A DNA stretch of 64,000 nt from Euphorbia lathyris (taxonomy: Eukaryota; Streptophyta; Magnoliopsida; Malpighiales; Euphorbiaceae). Positions 42,489 through 53,934 of this stretch are shown one piece after another. The notes beneath the pieces are model-generated. The model was not told where the DNA came from and did not search any database. It worked only from the letters and a program-made list of their open reading frames with translations. Within the stretch, counting starts at the first letter, position 1, and each line of letters opens with the position of its first letter. The position numbers were made by a program, and so were the translations under genes. Location: assembly GCF_963576675.1 (NCBI RefSeq), contig NC_088915.1, positions 36,113,501 through 36,177,500 of the forward strand, given 5' to 3'.

Positions 42489-44162
42489 ATGACTCAACCT
42501 CAGCCGCAGCACCACCGCCACTCCTCCTGCCCCCGCCACCCTACCAAACCCATTACCGGATTTTGCGCTTCTTGTCTCCGGGAACGCCTCGCCGGCATTG
42601 ACCCTGACACACACAAGGAAACCCCCATCACCTACCTAGCTACTGAGCTCCGCCGCTGCAAATCCTACTCCAGCACCAGAAACCCCAATGTCTCCTCTAC
42701 CTCTACCAGCGCCACCACCACCACCATCTCTGAGCCCCGTCGCAAGTCCTGCGATTCTAGGCCCCGAAATACTCTGTCTGATCTCTTCCACAACGACGAT
42801 AGGAGAAAATACAGCTTCAATTGGAAACCTAAGATTTTGGATTTGGGACTTGAATTGAAAGAGGAGGAAAATGGGGCGGAAATTAGGGTTTTAGAGGAGG
42901 TCAGCGCTCTCAATGTGGATCATTGTGAAAGAATTCTAGATGATTTTGAAGAAGATGGAGAGTTTAAGACAATGAAGGAATTTATAGATCTCGAATCGGG
43001 GAGAAAGAAAAATGCAGGTAAAGATTTAAAGGACATTGCAGGTAGTTTTTGGGAGGTAGCTTCAGTTTTTAGGAAGAAACTAGTTAAATGGCAGTTAAAG
43101 CAAAAAAACGACAAAAAGGAAAAGAAAACTGGTGGTGATTTGATGGGGGATATTAAGAAATCAAGTATCAGAAGATTAAGAGATACCCAATCTGAAATTG
43201 GGGAATATGGATTTGGAAGGAGATCTTGCGATACAGATCCGAGAGTATCAGTTGATATTGCTAGATTATCTGTTGATGATTCGCGGTATTCCTTCGATGA
43301 GCCGAGAGCTTCATGGGATGGGTGTTTGATTGGGAAAACATATCCACGGCTTACTCCATTAGTTTCAGTTATAGAAGACGCAAAGCTACCGGCAAATGGG
43401 ATCGGTGATCCGGGAGAGAATGTGGGATTGAAGAATAAGGAGGAGAGCAATCCTGGAGGAACTGCGCAGACTAGGGATTACTATTCTGATAGAAGAAGAA
43501 GAAGGAGTTTTGATCCTCTAGGTTCAAATGGGAGATTGACATTGGGGAGTGACGAGTTCAAATCAATGTCCAAGGTTTCTCCTGAAACAGTTGGGTTATT
43601 CCACGGGGCGAAATTGCTAGTCACAGAGAAAGAATTACGGGATTCGAATTGGTATTCGCTTAAAGATTACACTTTGGAGGGTGATGATGGTCTTGCTAAG
43701 GATGTCGATTCTGTTGCTGCTGCTGTTGTTGATAAAAAGGGTTTCAAATTCAAGAACTTGCAGAGATGGCGGAGTGTGTGGAACATTTGGGCTTTGATGC
43801 AGCAGAAGAGAAGTGAGGGCAAATGCGGGGATGAGGAAAGCAGTAATAGTGGAAATGTGGTTGATGCAGAGAATAGTACAGCAGATTTTCATAATGTGGA
43901 AGCAAATGAGACTGTTAGCCAGAAGCTCATAAGAAGCTATACTGTTAGTTCTAGGGATTCTAACAAAATGGGATGTAGTGCGAGTATAAAGAAGAGAGAA
44001 GAGCTTGTGGTACAGCGCAACCGGAGTGCCAGGTACTCTCCGAATAACCTTGATAATGGCCTGTTAAGGTTTTACTTGACTCCACTTAGGAGTTATGGAA
44101 GAAGCAAATCTGGAAAAAGTAGGCTACAGAACTCACATTCTGTGGCAAGAAATGTTTTGTAA
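42489..44162 (+). CDS. OPL: OCTOPUS-like protein (DUF740 family)
   Basis: A single exon of 557 codons starting MTQPQPQHHRHSSCPRHP. The N-terminal Cys/His segment (SCPRHPTKPITGFCASCLRE, residues about 13-32) is the hallmark of the OCTOPUS/DUF740 family. Further family blocks are the RRCKSYS stretch, DRRKYSFNWKPK (about 103-114), GSFWEVASVFRKKLVKWQ (about 185-202) and RRRRRSFDPLGS (about 335-346); the C-terminal LLRFYLTPLRSYGRSKSGKS is also conserved. In Arabidopsis OCTOPUS is a polarly localised, membrane-associated protein promoting protophloem differentiation, and its paralogs are 550-690 residues, so the length fits. A CT-rich leader (42432-42452) precedes the ATG. The open frame is intact, with host-like codon use. 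The paralog cannot be fixed from sequence alone. Confidence 0.92.
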   Translation: MTQPQPQHHRHSSCPRHPTKPITGFCASCLRERLAGIDPDTHKETPITYLATELRRCKSYSSTRNPNVSSTSTSATTTTISEPRRKSCDSRPRNTLSDLFHNDDRRKYSFNWKPKILDLGLELKEEENGAEIRVLEEVSALNVDHCERILDDFEEDGEFKTMKEFIDLESGRKKNAGKDLKDIAGSFWEVASVFRKKLVKWQLKQKNDKKEKKTGGDLMGDIKKSSIRRLRDTQSEIGEYGFGRRSCDTDPRVSVDIARLSVDDSRYSFDEPRASWDGCLIGKTYPRLTPLVSVIEDAKLPANGIGDPGENVGLKNKEESNPGGTAQTRDYYSDRRRRRSFDPLGSNGRLTLGSDEFKSMSKVSPETVGLFHGAKLLVTEKELRDSNWYSLKDYTLEGDDGLAKDVDSVAAAVVDKKGFKFKNLQRWRSVWNIWALMQQKRSEGKCGDEESSNSGNVVDAENSTADFHNVEANETVSQKLIRSYTVSSRDSNKMGCSASIKKREELVVQRNRSARYSPNNLDNGLLRFYLTPLRSYGRSKSGKSRLQNSHSVARNVL

Positions 44163-45285
44163 ATGTTCTTCCATGGATGTTGTAAACACTTTTAGTTAAT
44201 GTGTTTCTCCTTTTTCTATAGATAACAACACATATTTATCACCTGCTCTCAATGCTTAATACCTAATTCTAATAATGCAGCAATCAAAATTGAAAGTTTC
44301 GTGTTTCTGTGGTTCTATTTGAATTCGACACGCTTGTTGAATCGAAGTATTTGTAGAAAGTTCCAATTTTTATGAATGAGTGATTTGTTCTATATGTCCT
44401 GTAAATGCTGTGTTAGCTGGTTGCTTGATAAATGCATAGATTTCAAGGATACAGGTGTTAGAGATGGCTTGGTTTTGTGCAACAAGTGATAAGTATATTT
44501 TGCAGTTGTGCGCTGTTATGGCTGATTAGTGTTTGTTTGAAGATGATTTTAGGTCTGGTAGTGGTTTTAATATGGTGTTATCGATGAAGAAATCCTTGTA
44601 TGAATGATCTTTTGGTTATTAGATGAGTGATCATGGCATTGGCATTGGCATTGGCTGCTAAAATGCAACACACCTGATGTGGCTTTAAATATGGATTCTG
44701 GTACATGATAGTACACTGCCTTTCGTTTTATAGCAGGCATATGAAAGTCAACTGTGTAATTAGTGTGTGTATAGTAGAAAAGGAAAGTTAAGCCTAGTTA
44801 TTTGGTCAAATTAATCCATTAGTTAATTTCTGATGTTATGATGCTGAGATATGTTGTTTAAAAAAAACCCAAATTGATAGTTAGTTCATTTTGATGCAAA
44901 TGAACTCTTGAAGGATAGTGGTTTTGGTTTTTTCAGTCCAAGAGTTGAATGTTTTAGTTATAAGTTGAAGCAAAGAAGCCCAAAATGCTGCTGCCATAAT
45001 TAGGGAAAGCACAGGACAAGTGTGAGGGTGTTATAGTTGGTTGGGTTTTGTTATAGATAGTGTAATAATGTCCCCCGTGAGTGTGCAGAAGGAAAGAGGA
45101 AGAGGTTAATGAACTCTTTATGTAATGTTTTTTGTGGGGTTGGGACATTACAATAATTGCTTCCCTCCGATGGATTCATGGGGCACCCAAAGTTGATTGT
45201 TTTTTTCAACTCTGGACATTTTCTATTTATAGCTTCAATGCCCACCTTCTGCACTTCTATTTTAACAAGGACTTTCTCTCAGAGC
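44163..45285. other. 3' flank of the OCTOPUS-like gene with a dispersed repeat
   Basis: 44163-44865 holds the likely 3' UTR and a GGCATT trinucleotide-like run (44635-44655). A segment of about 125 bases at 44866-44990 (starting ACCCAAATTGATAGTTAG) recurs at 63287-63425. No gene seen. Confidence 0.6.
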
Positions 45286-46084
45286 AACTCTAATGGTATG
45301 GTTGGAGCTCTAATGGTATGGTTGGAGGACCAATTTGCAATTTGGCAGAGACCCCCAACCATTAGAGAAGCACAAAAACCCCTCGCTTTCGAGCGACTCT
45401 CCAGGACCAAACAAGAAAATTGCAAGGGGAGGCATGGAAATTGAAGGTGAAGCAACGCGCCTTGCATGTGAAGAGGATGAATGGTTCCGTGGAGTTCAAA
45501 CGCGCGTTCCATCAAACTTCAATTGTCTGCAGTGTGGGTCCTGTATATTTTTTTTTTCGCACAAATGCCAGCAATAGCTTTTTGGGAACAAAATAAACAT
45601 TTTAAATTAATATATCTGATAGTTATAATTTGTAGAAGAGAATAATTATGTTAATTGTTTATTTTTTTTGTTGAAAAAGATTTATTATAACATAAAAATA
45701 TACAACGGTTATATGTTTTGTAAATTGTGTGCACTGATCGAAACGAAGGCCGCCTGGACCGTCTAGACGCTCAAAATTGAGAATCTGCCGCAATTTTCTC
45801 CAATTAGTTTCTTAGGCATTTTATTGACTCCTAGGTAATTTTTAGCCGTCTTGCCTCTGCCTAGGCCGTCTCGACGCCGCCTAGGTACCGCCTAAGCGAC
45901 GATGAAAACAAAAGCATTTTTTATTGTGAATTTATTTTTTAGTTTATTATAATTCAATTTTAAATTGTTTCAATGATATTATTGATGTTTGCACATTTTT
46001 AAGGATATATGTTACAAAGTTTTTCTATATTAAATAATTTTATATTATTATTTTTTAGATAGTATAATACATATTTTAATTGAA

Positions 46085-47850
46085 TCTATTATATATATAA
46101 AGTGTGGAAACAAAATGACACATGACGGTATCATATTAAATTTCGAATCTAATGTGGCAGGCTGAGAGAGAAGGAGACTTATTTATCAATTTATTAGAAT
46201 TTTGGATTTTCTTTTTTTTGAAAATTACGGGATGTATTGCTGTAGAAACTAATTGACATCTATTGAAACACTCCCTACTAACCAAAACAAATAACCGATA
46301 ACAAAATAAATTCAAACTTCAAAATACCTAAAATCACTCCTCACTTCTCTCCCTAGCTTCCGTTCCTTTATTTGCTGTGGTATTATCCTTTCTTTGTCAT
46401 TGTGACTTTGGCTGTAAAAATCAGAAGAAGAACATCAGAAGCTCGGTAGTAGTGATAATGGCAGATACGGAGGGTGATAATGGCAGATACGGAGGAGAAG
46501 AAGAAGCAACAGCTTAGTGTTATCAATCAATTAGGCCGTCATTTGTGCATTGCAGGTACCTAATTGCAAGTTTTTCAACAAAAATGTAGGAATCGTGATT
46601 CCTAGCTGATTAGCGGGTAATCAGTTTTGATTCCCTCATGGAATCAAATAGATCGTGCTTAAATAAAAATCGAAAGTCTATCAAATTATAGAGCTATATG
46701 AATTCTGCAACACAAGATTTCTACTCCTGCTAAGGAACAACTACAGGGAAGATTGTTTTGGAAAAACTACAGATAAGATTTTGAAACTTGTGTTTTAGAT
46801 TTGAGAGCATCTGGATCGGCGTCTGTTGAAATAAACTTGCCGGATTTTACAAAGAGAGCTTTGGACGCTCTCCGTTAACCAGTCGATTGTTGTTGTTTGC
46901 CATTTAGACTTTGTTGCAGCTGTTGGTGCAAAAAGGTTCAGTGAACCAAATGGGAAGTAGAAGGCACCGTCCTCGGCCGTGAACATTCACGGTGCCGTGA
47001 ACATTCCACTTTGTGATTTTAAAACATTGTTTATTTTGAGTCTTTCACTAGAGAAGTAGGTGCCGTAGAGAAGAATGGAGAAGAATGGAGAAGATAAAAT
47101 CAAAATTAGATGATTTAAATAATAATTTAAATTTTGATTCATCAGCAATTACTAAATCGAGTAGAGATATGGAATGGTACGAGGAAGTTCATAAACTGAT
47201 TATTTTTTGATGAGAAATTCAGGAACTATTTATTATTATTATTAAAATATTTTTAATAAATATTATATTAATTTCGGTTCCAACTATTAGAAAACCAAAC
47301 AGGTTAAAAGGAATTAAATTTTGATTCCGGATTGAACCAAACACAATAAAGAGATAATCATTCCGAATCCGATTCCACCACATTCCAATCCCGATTCTGA
47401 AGAATAGAGCAATTTAAAACTTCCGATTCATTTGTTAATTAGTCTATTGCTTGCACTTTTAAGAATATTATTAACTCTTTGAATTTTTTATTTTGAGATC
47501 ATTAACTGTCGTTTTGAGGTGTTGAGTGACCACTGGTATTAAAAAGTGTAAAATTCAGTAGCCATACCGTTCAGAGTTGAAGTACAATGGTCAAATGTTA
47601 AACATAGATATAATTTACCCAATCATTTAGTTATTATTGAGATTCATGTAATCACATGTCAAGATGAAAGAATATTATAGTTTTTAAAATATTTTATGAA
47701 TTTTATTAATTCAAATATATATCATTTAATTAATAATTATTTTAAATAAAAAAACAATCCACGCAATACATGGACCTTCTGCTCTACAAATTAATTGGCT
47801 TAAAATATGAATTATTGTATATTCCGTGCAATGCACGGGATCAAATCTAG
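46085..47850 (+). mobile_element. Non-autonomous Helitron (1766 bp)
   Basis: It starts TCTATTATATATATAAAGT after a host A and ends with the hairpin CCGTGCAATGCACGG followed by ATCAAATCTAG before a host T, the canonical Helitron ends and target. Removing it restores a sequence matching the uninterrupted relative at about 55813-55833. No Rep/helicase coding seen. Confidence 0.88.
46480..46555 (+). other. Possible captured exon fragment inside the Helitron
   Basis: From ATG, MADTEEKKKQQLSVINQLGR continues to a GCAG/GTACC donor-like site. A second ATGGCAGATACGGAGG lies 22 bases upstream as a short duplication. The source gene is not recognised; capture of host exons is known in Helitrons. Confidence 0.35.
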
Positions 47851-48581
47851 TTTATATAATAATTTGTTGATTACCAAATAAAAAATACAAAAATACAAAT
47901 CCAATTAATCCCCGATTAATCCCTGAGGGCTCTGTCCGCCCGACTAGCGCCTAACGTTTTTTACAACCTTGTAATATACTATATTTTGCACTTTCGTAAA
48001 TTACTAATATCGATTAAAATTGAAATAAAAAAATTTATATTATTGCTTTTAATTTTAATTGAGATATTTATTATTCAATAATATTAATTTGCTATTAATT
48101 TTATTATTATTATAAAAGATATAAAATATTATATAATGTGTGCGACCCATTGAATATTATGATTGTGACTGACCACTAGAGAGGATTTTTTGTGGAGTTG
48201 TTTTGTGGAGAGAGTTGTTAGAAATGGGTGAGGTGGAATGATTGGAGGGTGTGCAACCCTCCAACTATTAGAGTTGCTCTTACGGAATTAAGGACAATAC
48301 CCGATTCAAAAGAGAAAAGTTCTGAATTCATTTTCAGATTCAGTTTTGCAATAATCATGGTTAAATATGAATTACCACTTGAACGGACTTGCAATCTCTT
48401 CCAACTTTCCAAAACTAAAACTACTCACTCTTAAACTTTACACATCTTGTTAATAATGTTGACAAGTTGTTTTTAATTCAAAAAAATCTAACAAATGATC
48501 ATTACATACCAATTTCATACTAATAATTCCTTTTCAAACATTTTATATATGGTGGAATCCATTTTTATATTTTTCAATTTC

Positions 48582-48880
48582 TGAAAGATAGAAATAGGAA
48601 GAAGAATAGAATTTGAGGAGAGAAGAAGAATTTAAGAATAGAAAAGAAGAATAAGAAATGACTTCATTAAGTTTTGCAATAATGCTTCAGTACAGCAACA
48701 ACTGTCACAACAAGCCAAAAAGGGAGGGGACCACTGATACAACTGATAGAGCATTTAGGTAAATAAGCAATAACAATAGTAATAATGAACTTAACAGAAT
48801 TAAAGCTAACCGAAATAAGCATTTCTGCCCTAATTCCCAATTAAATCTTTGCAGATTGTTTCCTTCTCACATATGTGACA
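48582..48880 (-). repeat. 3' LTR of the chromovirus (299 bp)
   Basis: On the minus strand begins TGTCACATATGTGAGAAGG and ends TTCTATCTTTCA. Matches 53629-53934 with scattered differences. Confidence 0.88.
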
Positions 48881-48909
48881 ATACCTCTTCCTTTATCACA
48901 TTCTTGTCC

Positions 48910-51900
48910 CTAAGAATGAAAGAACGCAGGAAACTGAGTAGCTATGGTTGCTTGGTCTTCCCATACAACATCAATTGATGGCAATCTTTCCCATTGAATT
49001 AACAACCAAGGAACTGAAAGTGGACCAATTATAGTATTTCTGGTGTTGATAACTTTAGTTGGTTGAAATAGGATTTGACCTGCAGAAGTAGAGGTAAGGT
49101 GGTTAAGGTAGGTTGAGTGGGATCTGGTTTCTTTATTAGTAGAGAGATATGGAAAACATTGTGTATACGACATGTGCTAGGTAATTGAAGTCTGTAGGCC
49201 ACTTTGCCAATTTGTTCTAGAATATTGTAGGGGCCATTGGCCTGGAGTTTCATTGACTGGCGGAGAGCTATGGATGACTGTCTATAGGGTTGAAGTTTGA
49301 GATAAACATAGTCTCCCACCCCAAATTCTCTATCAGTCCTCTTAGCATCAGCAAACTGCTTTATTCTGTTTTGGGCAGTGGAAAGGCATTCCTTGAACTA
49401 AGTATTGAGTTTATCTCTTTCCTATAGAAGTTCCTCCTCAAACGCTACATTGGAGGCTGAGTAGGCAAGATAGGAAGTTGAGGTTCAACTCCATAAAGGG
49501 CCTTAAAGGGGGACATCTTCAGGGCATTGTGATAAGTAGAATTATACTAGAATTCTGCTAAACTCAGCCATTTATGCCAATGCTTAGGATGAAGGAAACA
49601 CATACTTCGCAAGTAATTTTCTAGGCATTGGTTGAGCCTCTCAGACTGGCCATCAATTTGAGGATGGTAAGCACTACTGAACTGCAGTTTAGTTCCCAAA
49701 AGCTTCATCAACTCCTTCCAAAATACTCCTATAAAAATGCGATCCCTATCTGAGACAATTGATTTAGGCATTTCATGTAGCCTGAAAATGTGATCAAGAA
49801 AAACTTGAGCCACTTTTGCTGCATTGAAGGGATGAGATAACCCCATGAAATGCCTAGCCTTTAAAAACATGTCAACCACAACTAGAATAGTGTCATACCC
49901 ATAGGACTTAGGCAATTTCTTAATGAAATCCATTGATATGTCTTGCCAGGCAACATATGGGATGGGCAAGGGTTGTAGTAGGCCAGGGTAAGCAACATGG
50001 TTTGCCTTATATCTTAGACAAGTGTCACAAGCAGCAACTCAATAAGTGATTGAATTGGACATGTTAGGCCAATATAAGTGATACTGCAACCGAGTAAGAG
50101 TGCCCTTAATTCATGAATGACCCCCATGGGTGAATTGTGGCAAGTAGAGATAACTTGATCTCTGAGACAAGTAGCAGAACTAATGTATAGTTTCGAGTGG
50201 TACCTCAAGAGACTATTAGTAAGTGTAAGGTGGGTGAGAAGTAAGATGAACTGTGAATTTCTGTATAAGAGAGGAAGCCAATGTGTCATTCTAATAAAAA
50301 ATTTGAACATCCTGCACCCAAGAGGGACTGGCATGGAAATAGCTAGCAATTCAGATGTTGGATCCTCATGTTGCCTTGAAAGGGCATCAAGTACTCCATT
50401 TTCTACTCCTTTCTTATACCAAATAGTATAATCAAGCCCCAATAGCTTAGAAACTCCTTTATGTTGTAAGTAAGTATGAAGCTTTTACTCTAATAGGTGT
50501 TTGAGACTCCCATGATCAGTTTTGATTACAAAAATTGTGTTTTCAAGGTAATGCCTCCAAGTTGGGCATGCCTGTAAGATTGCCAGTAATGGTCTTTCAT
50601 AGGTTGACAATTTATTATTTCTAAGACTAAGAGACTTAGATAAGAAATAGATTGGACTGCCTTGTTGCATAAGGACAACTCCAATTCATGTGCCACTAGA
50701 ATCACACTCAAGAACAAAAGGTTGTGAGAAATCTGGCAGTGCAAGGATTGGGGTCATAAGAGTCTTGAGTTGAACAAATGTTGCTTCAGCTTCAGAAGTC
50801 CAATAGAAATTATCCTTCTTCAGCATCTCTGTTAGGGGTTTGCTAATAACCTCATAGCCTTTTATGAACCTCCTGTAGTATCCTATTAAGCCCAAAAAAC
50901 CTCTGAGACTTTTTAGAGAAGAAGGGAAAGGCCAATTCACGATAACCTCTATCTTGGAGGGATCTATAACTACTCCTGCACCAGATATCACATGGCCCAA
51001 ATATGCCACAGATGGCACTCCAAAATCACATTTAGAGCCCTTGGCAAATAGTTGATGAGAAGAAAGCACTTTGAAAACTGTCTCCAAGTGAGTGAGGTGC
51101 TCTTCTTCACTAGAGCTATATATAAGAATATCATCAAAGAATACTAGTACAAATTTTCTTATGTAAGGGGAAAAGATAGTGTTCATTAAAGATTGAAATG
51201 TGTCTAAGATTGAAATGTGTCTGGAGCATTGGTCAAATCAAAAGGCATGACTAAGAATTCATAGTGTCCTGTATGAGTTCTAAAAGCTGTTTTAGGTACA
51301 TCCCTTAGTTTCATCCTAATCTGATGATAACCAGCTCTAAGATCGATTTTAGAGAATATTTCAGCCCCCTTAAGCTCATCTATAAGCTCTTGAATAACAA
51401 GAATTGAGATTTTGTTTATGATTGTTGCTTTATTGAGCTCTCTATAATCTACACAAAAATGCCAAGTACGCTCTTTCTTCTTAACTAGGAGTACAAGGGA
51501 TGCATAAGGACTCTGACTTGGTTAAATGACACCATTAGCAAGCATTTCAACTATTAGTGTTTCTATTTCATTCTTTTGGTAATTAAAATACCTATAAGGA
51601 CGGACATTAATAGGGTTTGTGCCCTATTTTAAAGGAACATCATGAGCATGTGACCTTTTAGGAGGTAACTGAGTAGGGGGGAGGAATACGTGCTGATAAT
51701 GCTCAATTAATTCTTGATATAAGGGTGGAATAAATGGTAAATGTTTAGCAATTTCAGTTTCAGAAGAAACTTCAGAGACAGACATTAGAAATAACTTAGA
51801 GATGACCCCTTTCCATCCTTTACTTACTAAATGATTGATGGATTTAAGGGACATTACCTTAGTAGGAGTAGACTCCACTATTCCCTTCTGCTCGAATGCT

Positions 51901-52448
51901 CTGTGATCCTTTTGTGTGATGAGCTTGTTGCCTTCAGAATCAAAGGTAACTGGAGAGTGGTGTCTCATCCAATCAGTGCCCAAAATCAAGTCACATTCCC
52001 CCAATTCTAGGGTTCTTACAGCAAAGCTAAACCTGGAATTTTGCATGGTCTAGGAGAACTCGGTGCATTTGGAGCTAACGAAGAGCGATCTTCCATCAGC
52101 CACTGTGACTACTGCAGGCTTCACCCTTGTAAGTGGCAACTTGGATTCCAAGGCTAGGGTGTGATCCGCAAAACCGTGGGTACTTCCACTATCAATAAGG
52201 ATCATAATCATCTTCTTGTTTAACACTTCTTTCAATTTGAAAGTTCCATCTGCATTTCCCCCATCTAATGCATTGACAGAAAGGTTAATTGGTTCGACAA
52301 CCTCTTGTTCTTCCTGGCTAGGATCCTTATTGGGTTCCTCCTCCAACTCTGGCTCCACTTCTTCAATCTCACTCTCCAGATTGAGAGCATAGAGCTTCTT
52401 AGTAGTACATTCGTGACCTGAAAATGTCGCTCTCCACAAGTCCAACAA
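48910..52448 (-). pseudogene. Chromovirus pol (protease, RT, RNase H, integrase, chromodomain), broken
   Basis: On the minus strand: protease MILIDSGSTHGFADH (about 52220-52160) and LGTDWMRHHSPVTFD. RT region 51620-50690 has FVDYREL-type text and the catalytic VFFDDILIYSS (about 51155-51120). RNase H about 50660-50490 (TYERPLLAILQA, TDHGSLKHLL). Integrase 50442-49029 includes WQDISMDFIKKLP, SDRDRIFIGVFW and DGQSERLNQCLENYLR. The GPY-type tail has ANGPYNILEQIGKVAYRLQLP, and the chromodomain PWLLIQWERLP...VVWEDQATI is at 49080-48910. Many stops and shifts, for example at 50686, 51624 and 49547. The chromodomain normally directs integration toward heterochromatin marks. Confidence 0.85.
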
Positions 52449-53572
52449 GTTTAAGGGGTTCTTTTAATAGAGGAAGATTAGTTAGGAGGTTTAGATTCAT
52501 TGTATTTTGGAATTATAACGGTAGAATTTGGTGTTTGGTTGCTGGGTTTATAAACAAAAATGGGGCTAGGATTGAATGGTTTGGTATATGGAGTAGGTTT
52601 GTAAACAGTTTTAGGCTTAACAGCCTCAATGCGACCCTTAATGTTTTCTTTTTGCTTAGCCAACATAATAGCTGAATAGATGTTTAGTGGTTGATCTGAA
52701 CATATTCCAGATTTGATTTCAAGTTTTAAACTCCAGATTTGATTTCAGGTTTTAAACCTGCTAGGAAATTGCTCACATAAAATGAAGGAACAATGGTTTG
52801 GAAACTTCTTTTCCATCTTCAGTTTTACAGCTTCAAACTCCTCCTGATATTGTAAAACTGTTGTCAACTGCCTCAGGTTCTGCATTTCCTCCAACGTATG
52901 TTTGGCCTCTGTATTTTGGAACCGTTTAGTCACTTCTTCTAAGAACTCATTCCAGCTTGTTGATGTATTCTCCTGACTCCAATTTTGATACCATTTATCT
53001 GCCTTGCCCTACAGGTAAAAGCACGCTAGATCCCTCCTTTTATCGCAAGCCACCTCAAAAATCTGGAAATATTTCTGGCACTTACTGACCCAGACTTCCA
53101 CATTTGTTCCATCGAAGATGGGTACATCACATTTGGGTAGTAATTTGTTAAAATAAGGAGGTTTAGGAGGCTGGTCTAATTGATGAGTTTGGGGAGAACC
53201 CATAATTCCTCTGCCACCATTGACAGTAGAAGATGAAGATGGATAAGGATTGGTTTGGACCATTTTGGCTATGACTGATATATTCTTACCCAGTTCAGCC
53301 AGTGTTTGTTGAGTAGCGACTTGCCCTTGCCTAGTTTGAGCCTGAATCATTTTTGCTTGGGCTTTCTGCTGACTGATCGCTTTCAAACGACCATCTTGGG
53401 AAATCTGTATTTCCAGCAACTAAGCTTGTAATAATTGTAACTGAGTGGTGGTGGATTTAGTAATGTGTTCGAGTTGCTCTTGCATCTCTTTGTATCGTTG
53501 GTCATATTTTTCCATTGCTTCTTTTTGTGCTTTCACTGCTGCGCGGGTTTTCTTTTCTGTATTTTCGTTCAT
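52449..53572 (-). pseudogene. Chromovirus gag, broken
   Basis: ATG at 53570-53572 starts MNENTEKKTRAAVKAQKEAM. The retrotransposon Gag domain appears as VPIFDGTNVEVWVSKCQKYF, then WYQNWSQENTSTSWNEF with ETV-type helices LRQLTTVLQYQEEFEAV. A TAG near 53418 and another at 53009 interrupt it. A lost zinc knuckle may be represented by CWTCGERHF near 52420. Confidence 0.75.
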
Positions 53573-53628
53573 AAATGAAACTAGCCAGAGGAGGCCAATA
53601 TTTGATACATATGTCAGAACTAAGGTTC

Positions 53629-53934
53629 TAAAAGATAGAAATAGGAAGAAGAATAGAATTTGAGGAAAGAAGAAGAATTTAAGAATAGGAAAGAAGAATA
53701 AAAAATGAGTTCATTAATTCTCAGATAATGCTTCAGTATAGCAACAACTGTCACAATAAGTCAAAAAGGGAGGGGACCACTAACACATCTCACAGAGCAT
53801 TTAGGGAAATAAGCAATAACAGAATAACAATAGTAATGATGAACTTAATAGAATTAAAGCTAATCGAAATAAGCATTTCCCGCCTAATTCCCAATTAGAT
53901 CCTTGCAATTTGTTTCCTTCTCACATATGTGACA
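53629..53934 (-). repeat. 5' LTR of the chromovirus (306 bp)
   Basis: Matches the 3' LTR; its inner end reads TAAAAG instead of TGAAAG on the plus strand. No clean tRNA primer site is visible next to it, a sign of decay. Confidence 0.82.

Larger units (their letters stand above)
45741..47968 (-). repeat. Dispersed repeat family copy, split by a Helitron
   Basis: Both halves (45741-46084 and 47851-47968) match, in reverse, the uninterrupted copy at 55705-56290. Shared features: CCGTCT/GCCTAG-rich end, GTGCAAACATCAA and ATCAACAAATTRTTATATAAA. Confidence 0.65.
45286..48285. mobile_element. Possible TIR element ending AGAGCAACTCTAATGG
   Basis: The left end AGAGCAACTCTAATGGTATG matches the reverse complement of the right end CTATTAGAGTTGCTCT near 48285. 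Both arms continue with GTTGGAGG text. I do not see a convincing target duplication and later insertions dominate the interior. Confidence 0.4.
48582..53934 (-). mobile_element. Ty3/gypsy chromovirus, Reina-like, decayed (5353 bp)
   Basis: Short LTRs at 48582-48880 (3') and 53629-53934 (5') on the minus strand, starting TGTCACATATGTGAG. Gag, protease, RT, RNase H, integrase and a C-terminal chromodomain occur in gypsy order. A purine tract AAAGGAAGAGG precedes the 3' LTR. Compact size and short LTRs fit Reina. I could not confirm a target duplication. Confidence 0.85.
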
